Part shown: piece by piece, positions 9,885-18,139 of the stretch
Numbering within the stretch: the first letter of the stretch is position 1
How the letters are laid out: every line of letters starts with the position of its first letter
NCBI GenBank assembly: GCA_038325765.1
Contig: JBBQJI010000006.1
Coordinates: forward strand, 124,001-188,000
Direction: 5' to 3'
Source: Xiheibacterium sp038325765
Lineage (GTDB): Bacteria > Myxococcota_A > Polyangia > Nannocystales > Nannocystaceae
DNA: 64,000 bases
Notes under the pieces: generated by a model
The model's database searches: none
Told to the model about the DNA's origin: nothing
Seen by the model: only the letters and a program-made list of their open reading frames with translations
Translations under genes and position numbers: made by a program

Positions 9885-10427
9885 TCAGCCTTTCAGCGGC
9901 GAGATGGCGTCGGCGATGAGCTTGATCTCGAGGCGTCGCGGCTTTGCGGAGTCTTCGTAGACGATATCGACCAAGGTACCGGTGAACTCGATGTGGGTGT
10001 TGGGGGCGAGGCCCGTGAGCAGCGGCTCGGCGGAGAACAGCTGGTACTCGATCTTGACCTCGAGCCACACCGGATCGGGGACCGTCGCCCAGACCACGTA
10101 CTTGCCGTACTGGCTGTCGTCGATCTTGTCCGTGAGCTCTTCACTGCGCTGGAACGTGGCCTGGCCCTGGAGGCTGCCCTTGGTGGCCTTGAGGGTGCCG
10201 AGGTGGGCGTTGCGCTCGTCGCCCGACATCGAGTTGAAGGCCTCGAGGCTCTTCTCGTTGAACGAGAGCTCGGCGCCCTTGGGGTCGTAGGACTTGGGTG
10301 CCGCCAGGAACTTGGGCTCGTCGTACTTGTTGGTGTCGCAACCGGTCGCGGCCACCAGCCCCGTCAGCGCGAACAAAGTGAGAGCCCTGCCAGAGCAGAG
10401 CGGAGCCGAGCACCGGGGGCCACGCAT
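9885..10427 (-). CDS. small lipoprotein co-transcribed with TerC
   Basis: A 180-aa protein whose start ALTLFALTGLVAATGC is a lipoprotein signal with Cys30. The mature domain holds FNEKSLEAFNSMSGDERNAHLG and then a beta-rich part (VWLEVKIEYQLFSAEPLLTGLAPNTHIEFTG, written here only as position 110-140) that reads like a small OB/SH3-type barrel. I know no family for it. It is directly upstream of the TerC gene with a 1-bp gap, so an extracytoplasmic partner for a metal exporter is a reasonable but untested idea. ATG 10427 was chosen because it gives a well-shaped signal. Confidence 0.8.
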   Translation of the reverse strand: MRGPRCSAPLCSGRALTLFALTGLVAATGCDTNKYDEPKFLAAPKSYDPKGAELSFNEKSLEAFNSMSGDERNAHLGTLKATKGSLQGQATFQRSEELTDKIDDSQYGKYVVWATVPDPVWLEVKIEYQLFSAEPLLTGLAPNTHIEFTGTLVDIVYEDSAKPRRLEIKLIADAISPLKG

Positions 10428-10522
10428 GGGCGCATAACCTATCACTTGCCCGGCGGTTGTCCACGACGAGCGCGGGGTCATACCCGGGCGCGATCGGCTC
10501 CCCGCAGCGGCCGAAACCCCGC

Positions 10523-11347
10523 TCAGGCCGGTGGCTCGTGGTCGAGGACGTGGGCTGCGCCGAGGGAGTCCACCAGCTGCGCGCGCGCGGCGACGATGCC
10601 CTCGCGGATCGCCTGCGGTCCCTCGAGCGTGACGCGCACGTGCATGTGGATCCGACCTTCGCCGCCCCGGCTCCACCGCGGGTACGAGCCGACGTCGACC
10701 CCCGCGTGGGCGGCCACGACGGCGTCGAGGTGCGCCGCGAGGTGGCTCTCGTCGAGATCGGTATAGACGACCTCCAGGTGCCATCCAGCGCTCTGCGGCA
10801 GCTCGCCGTCCTCGGCCTCGAGGTGTTCGAACTTCGCCCGCAGCAGGCTCGGCACCCCTGGCAAGATGTAGATGCGCGCGCTGGCCTCCGATCGCAGTAC
10901 GCGGCGATCGCGGACGGGGTCGAGCGCGAGGCGGAAGACCGGCCAGCCCGGGGTGGCCAGCAGGCCGGTGCCCTCGGGCAGATCCGCCATGCGCAGCGCC
11001 GCGTCGGTGATGCCCTCGCCGTAGTGCCGCCGCAGTTGGGCCTCGAGCACGGCGTCGCGCTGCAGCGGCCGGCCGGTCGCGGCGGCGATCGCCTCGAGCG
11101 TGCGATCGTCGTGGGTGGGCCCGACGCCGCCCGAGGTGAACACCAGCGGTGCGCGTGCGCACAGGCGCAGCAAAGCGTCGCCGATCTCGTCGGGGCGGTC
11201 GCCGACGGTGCAGATCTCCACCAGGCGGATGCCGCGGCGGCGCAGAGCGAGGGCCAAGAAGTGGCCGTTCTCGTCGCGCACCTTGCCGGTGAGCAACTCG
11301 TCGCCGATGAGCAGCACGCACGCGCTCGGTGTCGAGGTCTCGGTCAT
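10523..11347 (-). CDS. CinA N-terminal / molybdopterin-binding domain protein
   Basis: A 274-aa protein. ACVLLIGDELLTGKVRDENG at its start and FTSGGVGPTHDDRTLEA near residue 70 are the signature of the MoCF-binding (MoaB/MogA/CinA N-terminal) fold. The later stretch IYILPGVPSLLRAKFEHL matches CinA-type COG1058 proteins. The CinA C-terminal nicotinamide-nucleotide deamidase domain is absent, so this is a stand-alone COG1058 protein, perhaps an ADP-ribose pyrophosphatase-type enzyme, as shown for some CinA N-domains. It diverges from carA with a 50-bp intergenic region. Confidence 0.87.
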   Translation of the reverse strand: MTETSTPSACVLLIGDELLTGKVRDENGHFLALALRRRGIRLVEICTVGDRPDEIGDALLRLCARAPLVFTSGGVGPTHDDRTLEAIAAATGRPLQRDAVLEAQLRRHYGEGITDAALRMADLPEGTGLLATPGWPVFRLALDPVRDRRVLRSEASARIYILPGVPSLLRAKFEHLEAEDGELPQSAGWHLEVVYTDLDESHLAAHLDAVVAAHAGVDVGSYPRWSRGGEGRIHMHVRVTLEGPQAIREGIVAARAQLVDSLGAAHVLDHEPPA

Positions 11348-11397
11348 CCGCCCCGCGAGGGTAGCAGCCGCGCGGCGTCGCGGCTTGACGGACCGAC

Positions 11398-12675
11398 GTG
11401 ACCGCGGCAAAACCCGACGCGGTGAGCAACGCGACGCGCGAGGCGGGGGAAGACCCGGCGAGCCCGGCGGTCCAGGCCGTGCTGGCCCTCGCCGATGGTC
11501 GTGTCTTCCGTGGTGAGGCCTTCGGCGCACGGACCACCGTCGTCGGCGAGGTCGTGTTCAACACCGCGATGGCCGGCTACCAGGAGATCGTCACCGATCC
11601 ATCCTACCGCGGCCAGCTCGTGTGCCTCACCGTGCCCGAGGTCGGCAACGTCGGCTGCAACGACGAGGATCGCGAGTCGATCTGCCACGGCGCCGATGGA
11701 TTGATCGTCCGCGCGCTGTCGCCGGTCGTGTCGAACTGGCGCGCGACGTCGACGCTGTCCGAGATGCTGGCGGCGCGCGGTGTACCGGGGATCTCCGAGA
11801 TCGACACCCGCGCGCTCACCCGCCACCTGCGTCGACTCGGCGCGGTGATGGGGGCGCTGTCGACCGACGGCACCGACGAAGTTGCGCTCGTCGCCCGGGC
11901 CCGCGGCGCCGCGTCGATGGCGGGCAGGGGCCTATGCCACGAGGTGACCACCCCCGAGGCCTACGCGTGGAGCGAGCCGACGTGGCACACCGAGAAGGTG
12001 GCCGCGACCGCCCACGTGGTCGTGGTCGATTTCGGGGTCAAGCTCAACATCTTGCGTCACCTGTGCGATCGGGGCTGCCGTGTCACCGTGGTCCCGTCCT
12101 CCAGCACCGCCGAGGCGATCCTCGCCCATGGCCCCGATGGCGTGTTGCTCTCGAACGGCCCCGGCGATCCGGCGGCGCTGCCCGATGTGATCGCGAACGT
12201 GCGCGCACTCGTGGACCGGGCGGTGGCGCTGCCGATCTTCGGCATCTGCCTGGGCCACCAGCTGCTGAGCCTCGCGCTCGGCGGGCGCACGTACAAGCTG
12301 CCCTTCGGCCACCACGGCGGCAATCATCCGGTCCGCGACGACATGCACCGCGCGGTGCGGATCACCGCGCAGAACCACGGCTTCGCGGTCGAGGCCGCGT
12401 CGCTCGACGGCGCCGGCGGTGCCGAGGTCACCCACGTGAACCTCTTCGACGGCACGGTCGCGGGCCTGCGGCTGCGCGGACGGCCGCTGTTCGGCGTGCA
12501 GTACCACCCCGAGGCGTCGCCCGGTCCCCACGACGCGTCGGGGCTGTTCGACGACTTCGCCCAGGCGGTGCACGCCTACGCGGCGACCCGAGGCCCGGGT
12601 GCATCCGGGAGCCCGGGTGCGTCCGCGAGCTCGGCGGCCGGCGACGTGGGTGGGACCGCGCCCGCCTCGCCGTGA
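11398..12675 (+). CDS. carA: carbamoyl-phosphate synthase small subunit
   Basis: A 425-aa glutaminase subunit. The N-terminal CarA domain is seen in VVFNTAMAGYQEIVTDPSY and EIDTRALTRHLR. The class I glutamine amidotransferase domain has the Cys nucleophile in FGICLGHQLL and the His/Glu pair in YHPEASPGP. It releases ammonia from glutamine for carbamoyl phosphate in pyrimidine and arginine synthesis. The start is GTG 11398 with no clear ribosome-binding site. About 27 extra C-terminal residues are a low-complexity Gly/Ala/Ser tail encoded by a short duplicated GC-rich sequence. carB is not in the window; instead the stop overlaps the next gene by GTGA. Confidence 0.96.
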   Translation: MTAAKPDAVSNATREAGEDPASPAVQAVLALADGRVFRGEAFGARTTVVGEVVFNTAMAGYQEIVTDPSYRGQLVCLTVPEVGNVGCNDEDRESICHGADGLIVRALSPVVSNWRATSTLSEMLAARGVPGISEIDTRALTRHLRRLGAVMGALSTDGTDEVALVARARGAASMAGRGLCHEVTTPEAYAWSEPTWHTEKVAATAHVVVVDFGVKLNILRHLCDRGCRVTVVPSSSTAEAILAHGPDGVLLSNGPGDPAALPDVIANVRALVDRAVALPIFGICLGHQLLSLALGGRTYKLPFGHHGGNHPVRDDMHRAVRITAQNHGFAVEAASLDGAGGAEVTHVNLFDGTVAGLRLRGRPLFGVQYHPEASPGPHDASGLFDDFAQAVHAYAATRGPGASGSPGASASSAAGDVGGTAPASP

Positions 12676-13328
12676 CCGCGCCCGCCTCTGACGAGCGCGC
12701 GGCGCTGCCGACGGATCTCGACGGTGCCGCGGCCCTCGATGCCTGGGCTGTCGCCGCGTTCGAAGGCCTGGCGGGCGCCGCCGTGCTCGCGCCGTGGCTG
12801 CAGCGCTGGCGTGACGAGGTCGGCGAGCTGCGGGGCGCCGACGCCGATTTCGAGGCGCTGGCCGCTGCGCGCACCGATTGGGCCCTGGTCGACATGGGCG
12901 CCGGCATGCCGGTGATCGGACTTGATCCGACGTGGCCGATCCTCGCGCGCTCGTGGGTCGGACTGTTCGAGGTGTGGCCGACCGATGGCGGTCCGGCCTG
13001 GCTGCGCGATCGGCTGGGCGGTGCGTGTATGCCCCTTCGCGGTCCCATCGATCTGCGGCGCGAGTCCGAGGGTCCGGCGGCGCTGTGGGAGCTCCGCGGC
13101 ATCGTCGATGGCGGTGCGCTCGTGCCGTGCCGTCCACCCGTGGTCTATCCGCCGGAGGTGCTCGCGGTGTGGCCGATGAGACACGCCATGCCCGATCCGC
13201 GGCGCCCGATGCGAACGCTGCAGGCGCTGCGGTCCGCGCGGCTCCGTCACGCCCGCATGCCGCGGATGGATCCCCGCCCGATCTTCGCCGCGGCGCTGCG
13301 CAGTGCGGAAACGATCGTCACGGCGTAG
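12672..13328 (+). CDS. unknown protein coupled to carA
   Basis: A 218-aa soluble protein starting at GTG 12672, which overlaps the carA stop by 4 bp. No signal peptide or membrane segment is present. It is rich in Trp, Arg and Pro, with segments WALVDMGAGMPVIGLDPTW and PVVYPPEVLAVWPMRHAM that may be landmarks for homologue searches. I recognise no family. Translational coupling to carA suggests equal dosage with the glutaminase subunit or a mere operon passenger role. Confidence 0.75.
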   Translation: MTAPASDERAALPTDLDGAAALDAWAVAAFEGLAGAAVLAPWLQRWRDEVGELRGADADFEALAAARTDWALVDMGAGMPVIGLDPTWPILARSWVGLFEVWPTDGGPAWLRDRLGGACMPLRGPIDLRRESEGPAALWELRGIVDGGALVPCRPPVVYPPEVLAVWPMRHAMPDPRRPMRTLQALRSARLRHARMPRMDPRPIFAAALRSAETIVTA

Positions 13329-13348
13329 CGTCGTGCGCCGGCCATGGA

Positions 13349-13377
13349 TTGAAGCGGCGACATCGCTCGGCTACCGT
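13349..13377 (+). promoter_or_regulatory. sigma-70-type promoter for the SlyD-like gene
   Basis: TTGAAG (13349-13354) and TACCGT (13372-13377) are separated by 17 nt, just after the stop of the previous gene. This would start transcription about 40-58 nt before the SlyD-like start codon. Confidence 0.5.
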
Positions 13378-13441
13378 ATTGCCCGCGTCGATCTACCGGC
13401 CGGCGTCGGCGTCGGTCCACCCCATGCCCACGAGTAGCGCC

Positions 13442-13936
13442 ATGATCACGAGCAACAAGGTCGTCACGATCCACTACACGCTGCGCAGCGATTCCGGCGA
13501 GGTCCTCGACAGCTCGGATGGCGGCGAGCCGATGGCGTATCTGCACGGCGCCGGCAACATCGTACCCGGCCTCGAGGCCCAGCTCGAGGGTCGCGCCACC
13601 GGCGACACGCTGGTCGCGGTGGTCGAGCCCAAGGACGGCTACGGCGATCGCAGTGGATCGGGCACCCAGACGATCCCGCTGACGGCGTTCGAGGGCATCG
13701 AGGTCAAGCCGGGGATGACCTTCGTCGTCGAGGACGACGACGGCGAGCAGATGCCCCTGCGCGTCATCGAGGTCCAGACCGACAGGGTCGTCGTCGACAC
13801 CGAGCACCCGCTCGCTGGCGAGACCCTCCACTTCACCGTGGAGGTCGTCGACGTGCGCGACGCGACCGCCGAGGAACTCCTGCACGGCCACGTCCACGAC
13901 GGCGGCCACGTCCACGACGGCGGCCACAACCACTGA
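13442..13936 (+). CDS. SlyD-like FKBP-type peptidyl-prolyl isomerase
   Basis: A 164-aa protein. NKVVTIHYTLRSDSGEVLDS opens the FKBP domain; YLHGAGNIVPGLEAQLEG and the acidic insert-in-flap region (about residues 70-125) follow the SlyD layout. SlyD proteins combine prolyl isomerase and chaperone action and often bind nickel. The last 17 residues, HGHVHDGGHVHDGGHNH, form a His-rich tail likely to bind Ni, Zn or Co; it is encoded by an 18-bp tandem duplication. ATG 13442 fits the conserved start; ATG 13424 is an in-frame alternative. Confidence 0.93.
   Translation: MITSNKVVTIHYTLRSDSGEVLDSSDGGEPMAYLHGAGNIVPGLEAQLEGRATGDTLVAVVEPKDGYGDRSGSGTQTIPLTAFEGIEVKPGMTFVVEDDDGEQMPLRVIEVQTDRVVVDTEHPLAGETLHFTVEVVDVRDATAEELLHGHVHDGGHVHDGGHNH
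13889..13933. repeat. 18-bp tandem duplication encoding a His tail
   Basis: The unit GGCCACGTCCACGACGGC is repeated directly in the 3' end of the SlyD-like gene, giving the HVHDGG units of the metal-binding tail. A third, shortened copy follows. Confidence 0.8.
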
Positions 13937-13970
13937 AGGGCGGTCCTCGCGGACGTGCCGCGACCTGCGG

Positions 13971-13999
13971 TTGACCCGGTGCGGCGGCTGCTCTAGCGT
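13971..13999 (+). promoter_or_regulatory. sigma-70-type promoter, probable leaderless transcript
   Basis: TTGACC (13971-13976), a 17-nt spacer and TAGCGT (13994-13999) lie so close to ATG 14006 that transcription would begin at the start codon itself. Confidence 0.5.
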
Positions 14000-14005
14000 G
14001 TCTGG

Positions 14006-14671
14006 ATGGACCGTCGTACCTGCCTCCCCGTGGTGTTGGTCCTCGGCTGCGCGCAGGGCTCGCTGGGCGATCCGGGCTTTGGGGTGCCCCAGGCCACGGT
14101 GACCCAGGGCGTCTCGGTCGGGGCCGGCTCGGGCGACTCGAGCTCGGGGGGCGGCGGCACCGAGGAGGGCTCGGCGGAGGGCTCGGGCGACGCGTCGGCG
14201 AGCCAGCCCGACGGCACCACGAGCTTCGACGCCACCGGGGACAGCGGCGGGGAGTCGACCGCCGGCGAGACGGGCGAATCGGGCCCGCCGGGTGAGTCGG
14301 GTGAGTCCGGCGTCGCCGAGAGCAGCAGCAGCGCTGGCGGCGACGACGCACCGCCGCCGCCCGACGCCGCGGCGTGGGAGAGCTGCGAGGCCGCCGGCTG
14401 CGAGGCGGGCGCCGACTGCATCACCGTGACCGGACTGCGGGCCAACGACGCCTTCTGCTCGCCGCAGTGCGTCACGGATCTGGACTGCCCCGATCCCGGC
14501 AGCGGCGATGCGCTCGCGTTCTGTGGCCTCATCGCCGACGACGCCGTCGAACCGACCCACTGCGCGCTGCTGTGCGAATACGACGGCCTCGACTACGGCG
14601 CGTGCCCCAATGGCATGGTCTGCGCGGCGATCCCTGGCCAGGTGACGCCGATCAGTCTCTGCATGTGGTGA
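14006..14671 (+). CDS. Cys-rich putative lipoprotein with Ser/Gly linker
   Basis: A 221-aa protein starting MDRRTCLPVVLVLGC, a short lipoprotein signal with lipobox VLGC (Cys15). Residues about 45-120 are a Ser/Gly/Glu/Thr low-complexity linker, which would hold the C-terminal domain away from the membrane. The last 90 residues contain ten Cys in a pattern such as CEAAGCEAGADC and CVTDLDCPDPGSG, resembling the small disulfide-rich modules found in many Nannocystales lipoproteins. Function is unknown. It has its own promoter and stands alone, convergent with the sigma factor. Confidence 0.82.
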   Translation: MDRRTCLPVVLVLGCAQGSLGDPGFGVPQATVTQGVSVGAGSGDSSSGGGGTEEGSAEGSGDASASQPDGTTSFDATGDSGGESTAGETGESGPPGESGESGVAESSSSAGGDDAPPPPDAAAWESCEAAGCEAGADCITVTGLRANDAFCSPQCVTDLDCPDPGSGDALAFCGLIADDAVEPTHCALLCEYDGLDYGACPNGMVCAAIPGQVTPISLCMW

Positions 14672-14686
14672 GCCCCCCGACGCTGC

Positions 14687-15334
14687 TCACTCCCCGCCGC
14701 CGCCGCCGCCCGCGAGTTCGCGGGCCTCGACGCGGAGCACCGCCGATTGCAGCAGGGCCGCGGGCGCCGGCAAACGCATCAGTGCGTCGCGCAGCATCGC
14801 CTTGCCGCGAAACAGGCGACTCTTCACGGTGCCGAGGGCGACGCCGAGCTCCTCGGCGATGTCGGCGATCGGCCGCTCTTCCCAGTAGAAGCGCTCGAGC
14901 ACGGCGCGGAACTCCGCGGGGAGCCGCTCGAGCGCCGCGAGGAACAGCTTCTGCTCGTCGAGGCGGGCGATCGCGTGCGACGGTGACGTCCGCACGTCGC
15001 GGATTTCCTCGACCGACGGCGACACGACACCGCCCGCACCCTTGCGTCGCTTCCATTCGAGGTAGAGCAGGCGCCGCGCCACACCGAACACATACGCTCG
15101 GAAGTCCGACTGCACCGCATCGCGGCGGTTGATGCACGCCTCGAAGGTGCGCTGCGTCAGGTCCTCGGGATCGACGTCGCGGCCGGCCTGCGACAAGTTG
15201 GCCGCGAAGAAGCGATACACCGCCACGAAGTGGCGACGCAGCAGCTCGTTGCCGGCGTGGGCATCCCCTTCGCGCCACGCGTGGAGCAGGGCGCTGTCGT
15301 CTCGGCCGTCGATGGCCACCTCGAACGGTATCAC
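14687..15334 (-). CDS. ECF-type RNA polymerase sigma factor
   Basis: A 215-aa sigma-70 family protein. Region 2 is seen in LRRHFVAVYRFFAANL and DVDPEDLTQRTFEACI, with RAYVFGVARRLLYLEWKR as region 2.3-2.4. Region 4 is the helix-turn-helix RPIADIAEELGVALGTVKSR. The GTG at 15334 gives a normal N-terminus; the frame is open further upstream into the gpsA promoter region. A Gly-rich tail ends the protein. No anti-sigma gene is adjacent: downstream it meets the Cys-rich lipoprotein gene head to head at their 3' ends, and upstream it diverges from gpsA. Confidence 0.9.
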   Translation of the reverse strand: MIPFEVAIDGRDDSALLHAWREGDAHAGNELLRRHFVAVYRFFAANLSQAGRDVDPEDLTQRTFEACINRRDAVQSDFRAYVFGVARRLLYLEWKRRKGAGGVVSPSVEEIRDVRTSPSHAIARLDEQKLFLAALERLPAEFRAVLERFYWEERPIADIAEELGVALGTVKSRLFRGKAMLRDALMRLPAPAALLQSAVLRVEARELAGGGGGGE

Positions 15335-15473
15335 GGCGCCCTGGGGAGGCGACGCTCGACCGCTGCGCTGCCCAACCGGGGAGCCCGCGCACCGCGCTGC
15401 GCCGCTGCGGACCAAGGCGGCGCTCCACCGCCCTCTCCCGCACAGGCCCGGCGGTTGGTACAACGCGGGGGTG

Positions 15474-16499
15474 ATGGGCGAGGCACACGGGCGGGTCACG
15501 GTGTTGGGCGCGGGGAGCTGGGGCACGGCCTTGGCGATCCACATGGCGCGCCGCGGCTATGACACGCTGCTGTGGGCGCGCGGTGCCGACCACGTCGCGC
15601 AGATGATCGCCGACGGCTGCAACCGCCGATACCTGCCCGACGCTCCGTTCCCGGCGCAGCTTCGCCCGTGTGCCGACCTCGCCGAGGTCCTGGTGGACCC
15701 GCAGCTGGTCATCTGCGCCGTCCCGAGTCACGGCATGCGCAGCACGATCGAGCGGGTCGTCGGTGCCCTCGGGCCCGAGGCGGCGCCGACGTACCTCATC
15801 GCCGCCAAGGGCATCGAGGTCGACACCCTCGCGAGCATGCACGACGTGCTGCGCGACGTCCTGCCGGACGGGCATCGCGATCGCGTCGCCGTCTTGGGTG
15901 GGCCGAGCTTCGCCGCCGAGGTCGCGGCAGGATTGCCCACGATGGTCGTCGTCGCCGCCGCCGACCCGGCGGTGCGGCTGTCGGTCCAGTTGATGCTCTC
16001 GGGCGCCGGCGTGCGCGCCTACGTCACCGACGACGTGAAAGGCGTCGAACTCGGCGGCGTGCTGAAGAATGTCATCGCGCTGGCGGCGGGCGTGGGCGAC
16101 GGCGCGGGGCTGGGGCTCAACGCGCGCGCAGGCCTCATCACGCGGGGCCTCGCGGAGATCAGCCGCCTCGCGATCAAGCTCGGCGCGCATCCTGCGACCT
16201 TGGCGGGGCTGGCCGGCATGGGGGATCTCGTCTTGACCTGCACCGGTGGCCTGTCCCGCAATCGACGCGTCGGGATCGCGCTTGGCCAGGGGCGTTCGCT
16301 CGACGACATCCTCGCCGAGATGGGCATGGTCGCCGAGGGCGTGAAGAACACCCTGTCCGCCCAGCGACTCGCCGAGCGCGAAGGCGTGGACATGCCCCTG
16401 GTCGCAACGATGCACGCGATCCTCTACGAGGGCCTCGCCGTCGCGGACGCCGTCGACCGCTTGATGGGCCGCGCGCTCAAGTCGGAGCGCGAGTGGTAG
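15474..16499 (+). CDS. gpsA: glycerol-3-phosphate dehydrogenase [NAD(P)+]
   Basis: A 341-aa cytoplasmic enzyme that reduces dihydroxyacetone phosphate to sn-glycerol 3-phosphate for phospholipid synthesis. The Rossmann motif is VLGAGSWGTALA at residues 10-21; AVPSHGMR, GGPSFAAEVA and the catalytic region GVLKNVIALAAG (Lys) follow, and the family segment GLAGMGDLVLTCTG is near residue 245. Length is normal. ATG 15474 was chosen; GTG 15471 is an alternative one codon earlier. The stop is followed directly by the promoter of the kinase gene. Confidence 0.97.
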   Translation: MGEAHGRVTVLGAGSWGTALAIHMARRGYDTLLWARGADHVAQMIADGCNRRYLPDAPFPAQLRPCADLAEVLVDPQLVICAVPSHGMRSTIERVVGALGPEAAPTYLIAAKGIEVDTLASMHDVLRDVLPDGHRDRVAVLGGPSFAAEVAAGLPTMVVVAAADPAVRLSVQLMLSGAGVRAYVTDDVKGVELGGVLKNVIALAAGVGDGAGLGLNARAGLITRGLAEISRLAIKLGAHPATLAGLAGMGDLVLTCTGGLSRNRRVGIALGQGRSLDDILAEMGMVAEGVKNTLSAQRLAEREGVDMPLVATMHAILYEGLAVADAVDRLMGRALKSEREW

Positions 16500-16502
16500 C
16501 CC

Positions 16503-16532
16503 TTGGCGAGCGTTGCCGCTTTCCGGTAGGCT
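16503..16532 (+). promoter_or_regulatory. possible promoter of the 16543 kinase gene
   Basis: TTGGCG (16503-16508) and TAGGCT (16527-16532) are 18 nt apart. Transcription would start about 16539-16540, which supports TTG 16543 rather than TTG 16513 as the start codon. Confidence 0.35.
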
Positions 16533-16542
16533 CGGGGCGACG

Positions 16543-18114
16543 TTGAGCAACATCGAGCCCACGCCCTTCGGTGACAAGTACCTGCTCGTCGAGCACATCG
16601 CGACGGGGGGCATGGCCGAGATCTATCGCGCGCAGTACGCCGGGATCGAGGGCTTCGCCAAGGAGCTGGTCGTCAAGACCTTGCGCGAGGAGTTCGCCGC
16701 GCGGCCCGAGGTCGTGGGCATGTTCCTCGACGAGGCCCGCGTCGCCGCGACGCTCACCCACAACAACGTCGTCCACACCTACGATCTCGGCGAGCTCGCG
16801 GGCGAGTACTTCATCGCGATGGAGCTCCTCAAGGGCGAGGAGCTGGTCAATGTCATGCGCCGGGCGGCGGCCGCGGGCGGCAACGTCCCCCTCGAGCTCG
16901 CGATCGGCGTGATCATGCAGGCATGCGAGGGGCTGCACTACGTCCACAGCCGCAAGGCCGAGGACGGCACGTCACTGGGCCTCGTCCACCGCGACATCAA
17001 CCCCACCAACATCCACGTCGGCTACGACGGCGTGTGCAAGATCCTCGACTTCGGCATCGCGGCGACGCGCGCCTCGGCGGTCGCGAAGAAGGGACAGGTC
17101 GCCGGCAAGCTGTCGTACATGGCGCCGGAACAGCTGCTCGGTCGCACCATCGACGAGCGTGCCGACATCTTCCCACTCGGCGTCGTGCTGTACGAGCTCT
17201 GCTTGGGCCGGCGGCTGTTCCGTGGCGCCCGCGAGGACGTCACGCGGCGCGTGCTCGAGGGCGACGTGCCGGCGCCGACGATGGTCGATCCCAAATTTCC
17301 GCCCGCCCTCGAGGCGATCATCATGCGGACGCTCGAGGTCGACCCCGCCTTTCGCTACCAGAACTGCGATCACCTCTTCCGCGATCTCGAGGCGTTCTGC
17401 ACCGAGGCTGGTCTGTCGTGGACCCCGCGCAAGCTCAGCGCGTTCATGTCGACGCTGTTCGGCGCCGGCTCGCCGGCGACGGTCGATTACGCCGACGAAT
17501 ACGACGACCTCGATCAGGCCCTCGACTTCGCTGCGTTCGAGGGTGTGCCCGAGGCCGCCGCCGACGAGGTGCCCGACTGGGCGCGCAGCCTCGAGGCGAG
17601 CTCGGGCGGGCCCGAGCCGCGGCGGCGCCCGATGACCATCGGCAACCTCGAGGCCCTGGTCTCGCAGGGCAGCTTCGACGAGTCCGGCCCCAACCCGGTG
17701 GCCGCCGCCGCGCCGCCGACCCGATCGGCGCCCGCCCGTCCGCCGCAGGCCGCCCGTCCGCCGCAGGCCGGGTCCACGGAGGAACGGGTGGGGGATCCGA
17801 CGCGCTCGGGCCTCCACCGCGCGGTGCCGGACGGTGAGCCGGATGCGCCCCGTCGCCGCCGGCTGCCGACCGCGTCGCGTCCCGCCGTGCGACCCGCGCG
17901 CTCGCCCACCCCTGGCAGCGGGCGGCAGCCGGTGGTCGTCGCCACCGGCCCGTTGGCCGCGATCGCCCCCGATGCCGCGAGCGGTCGCACCTTCGGCCAC
18001 TCCGTGGTCAGCGACGTGTCACAGCGAGGCGGTGCGGCCTGGGTGTGGATCATCGGCCTGATCCTGGTCTCGGGCCTGGGTTACGTCGCCTACGCGCTGC
18101 TGACCACGAAGTAG
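16543..18114 (+). CDS. tail-anchored Ser/Thr protein kinase (PknB-like)
   Basis: A 523-aa eukaryotic-type kinase. The Gly loop ATGGMAEIYRA is near residue 23, the ATP-binding Lys is in ELVVKTL, and the catalytic loop HRDINPTNI (about 148) and DFG (about 169) are intact, followed by YMAPEQ. The kinase domain ends near 290. The next 200 residues are Ala/Pro/Arg-rich and disordered, with an 18-bp duplication giving two RPPQAA units. A hydrophobic segment (WVWIIGLILVSGLGYVAYAL) sits at the very C-terminus with only a few residues beyond it, so the protein has no external sensor domain and is anchored with the kinase in the cytoplasm. TTG start inferred. Confidence 0.93.
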   Translation: MSNIEPTPFGDKYLLVEHIATGGMAEIYRAQYAGIEGFAKELVVKTLREEFAARPEVVGMFLDEARVAATLTHNNVVHTYDLGELAGEYFIAMELLKGEELVNVMRRAAAAGGNVPLELAIGVIMQACEGLHYVHSRKAEDGTSLGLVHRDINPTNIHVGYDGVCKILDFGIAATRASAVAKKGQVAGKLSYMAPEQLLGRTIDERADIFPLGVVLYELCLGRRLFRGAREDVTRRVLEGDVPAPTMVDPKFPPALEAIIMRTLEVDPAFRYQNCDHLFRDLEAFCTEAGLSWTPRKLSAFMSTLFGAGSPATVDYADEYDDLDQALDFAAFEGVPEAAADEVPDWARSLEASSGGPEPRRRPMTIGNLEALVSQGSFDESGPNPVAAAAPPTRSAPARPPQAARPPQAGSTEERVGDPTRSGLHRAVPDGEPDAPRRRRLPTASRPAVRPARSPTPGSGRQPVVVATGPLAAIAPDAASGRTFGHSVVSDVSQRGGAAWVWIIGLILVSGLGYVAYALLTTK

Positions 18115-18139
18115 TGGTAGAAATGGCGACGCTTCGCGG

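Noticed and set aside
10428..10522. Small gene between the lipoprotein and the CinA-like gene
   Set aside because: The 95-bp gap has no start with coding-like composition; it is leader sequence.
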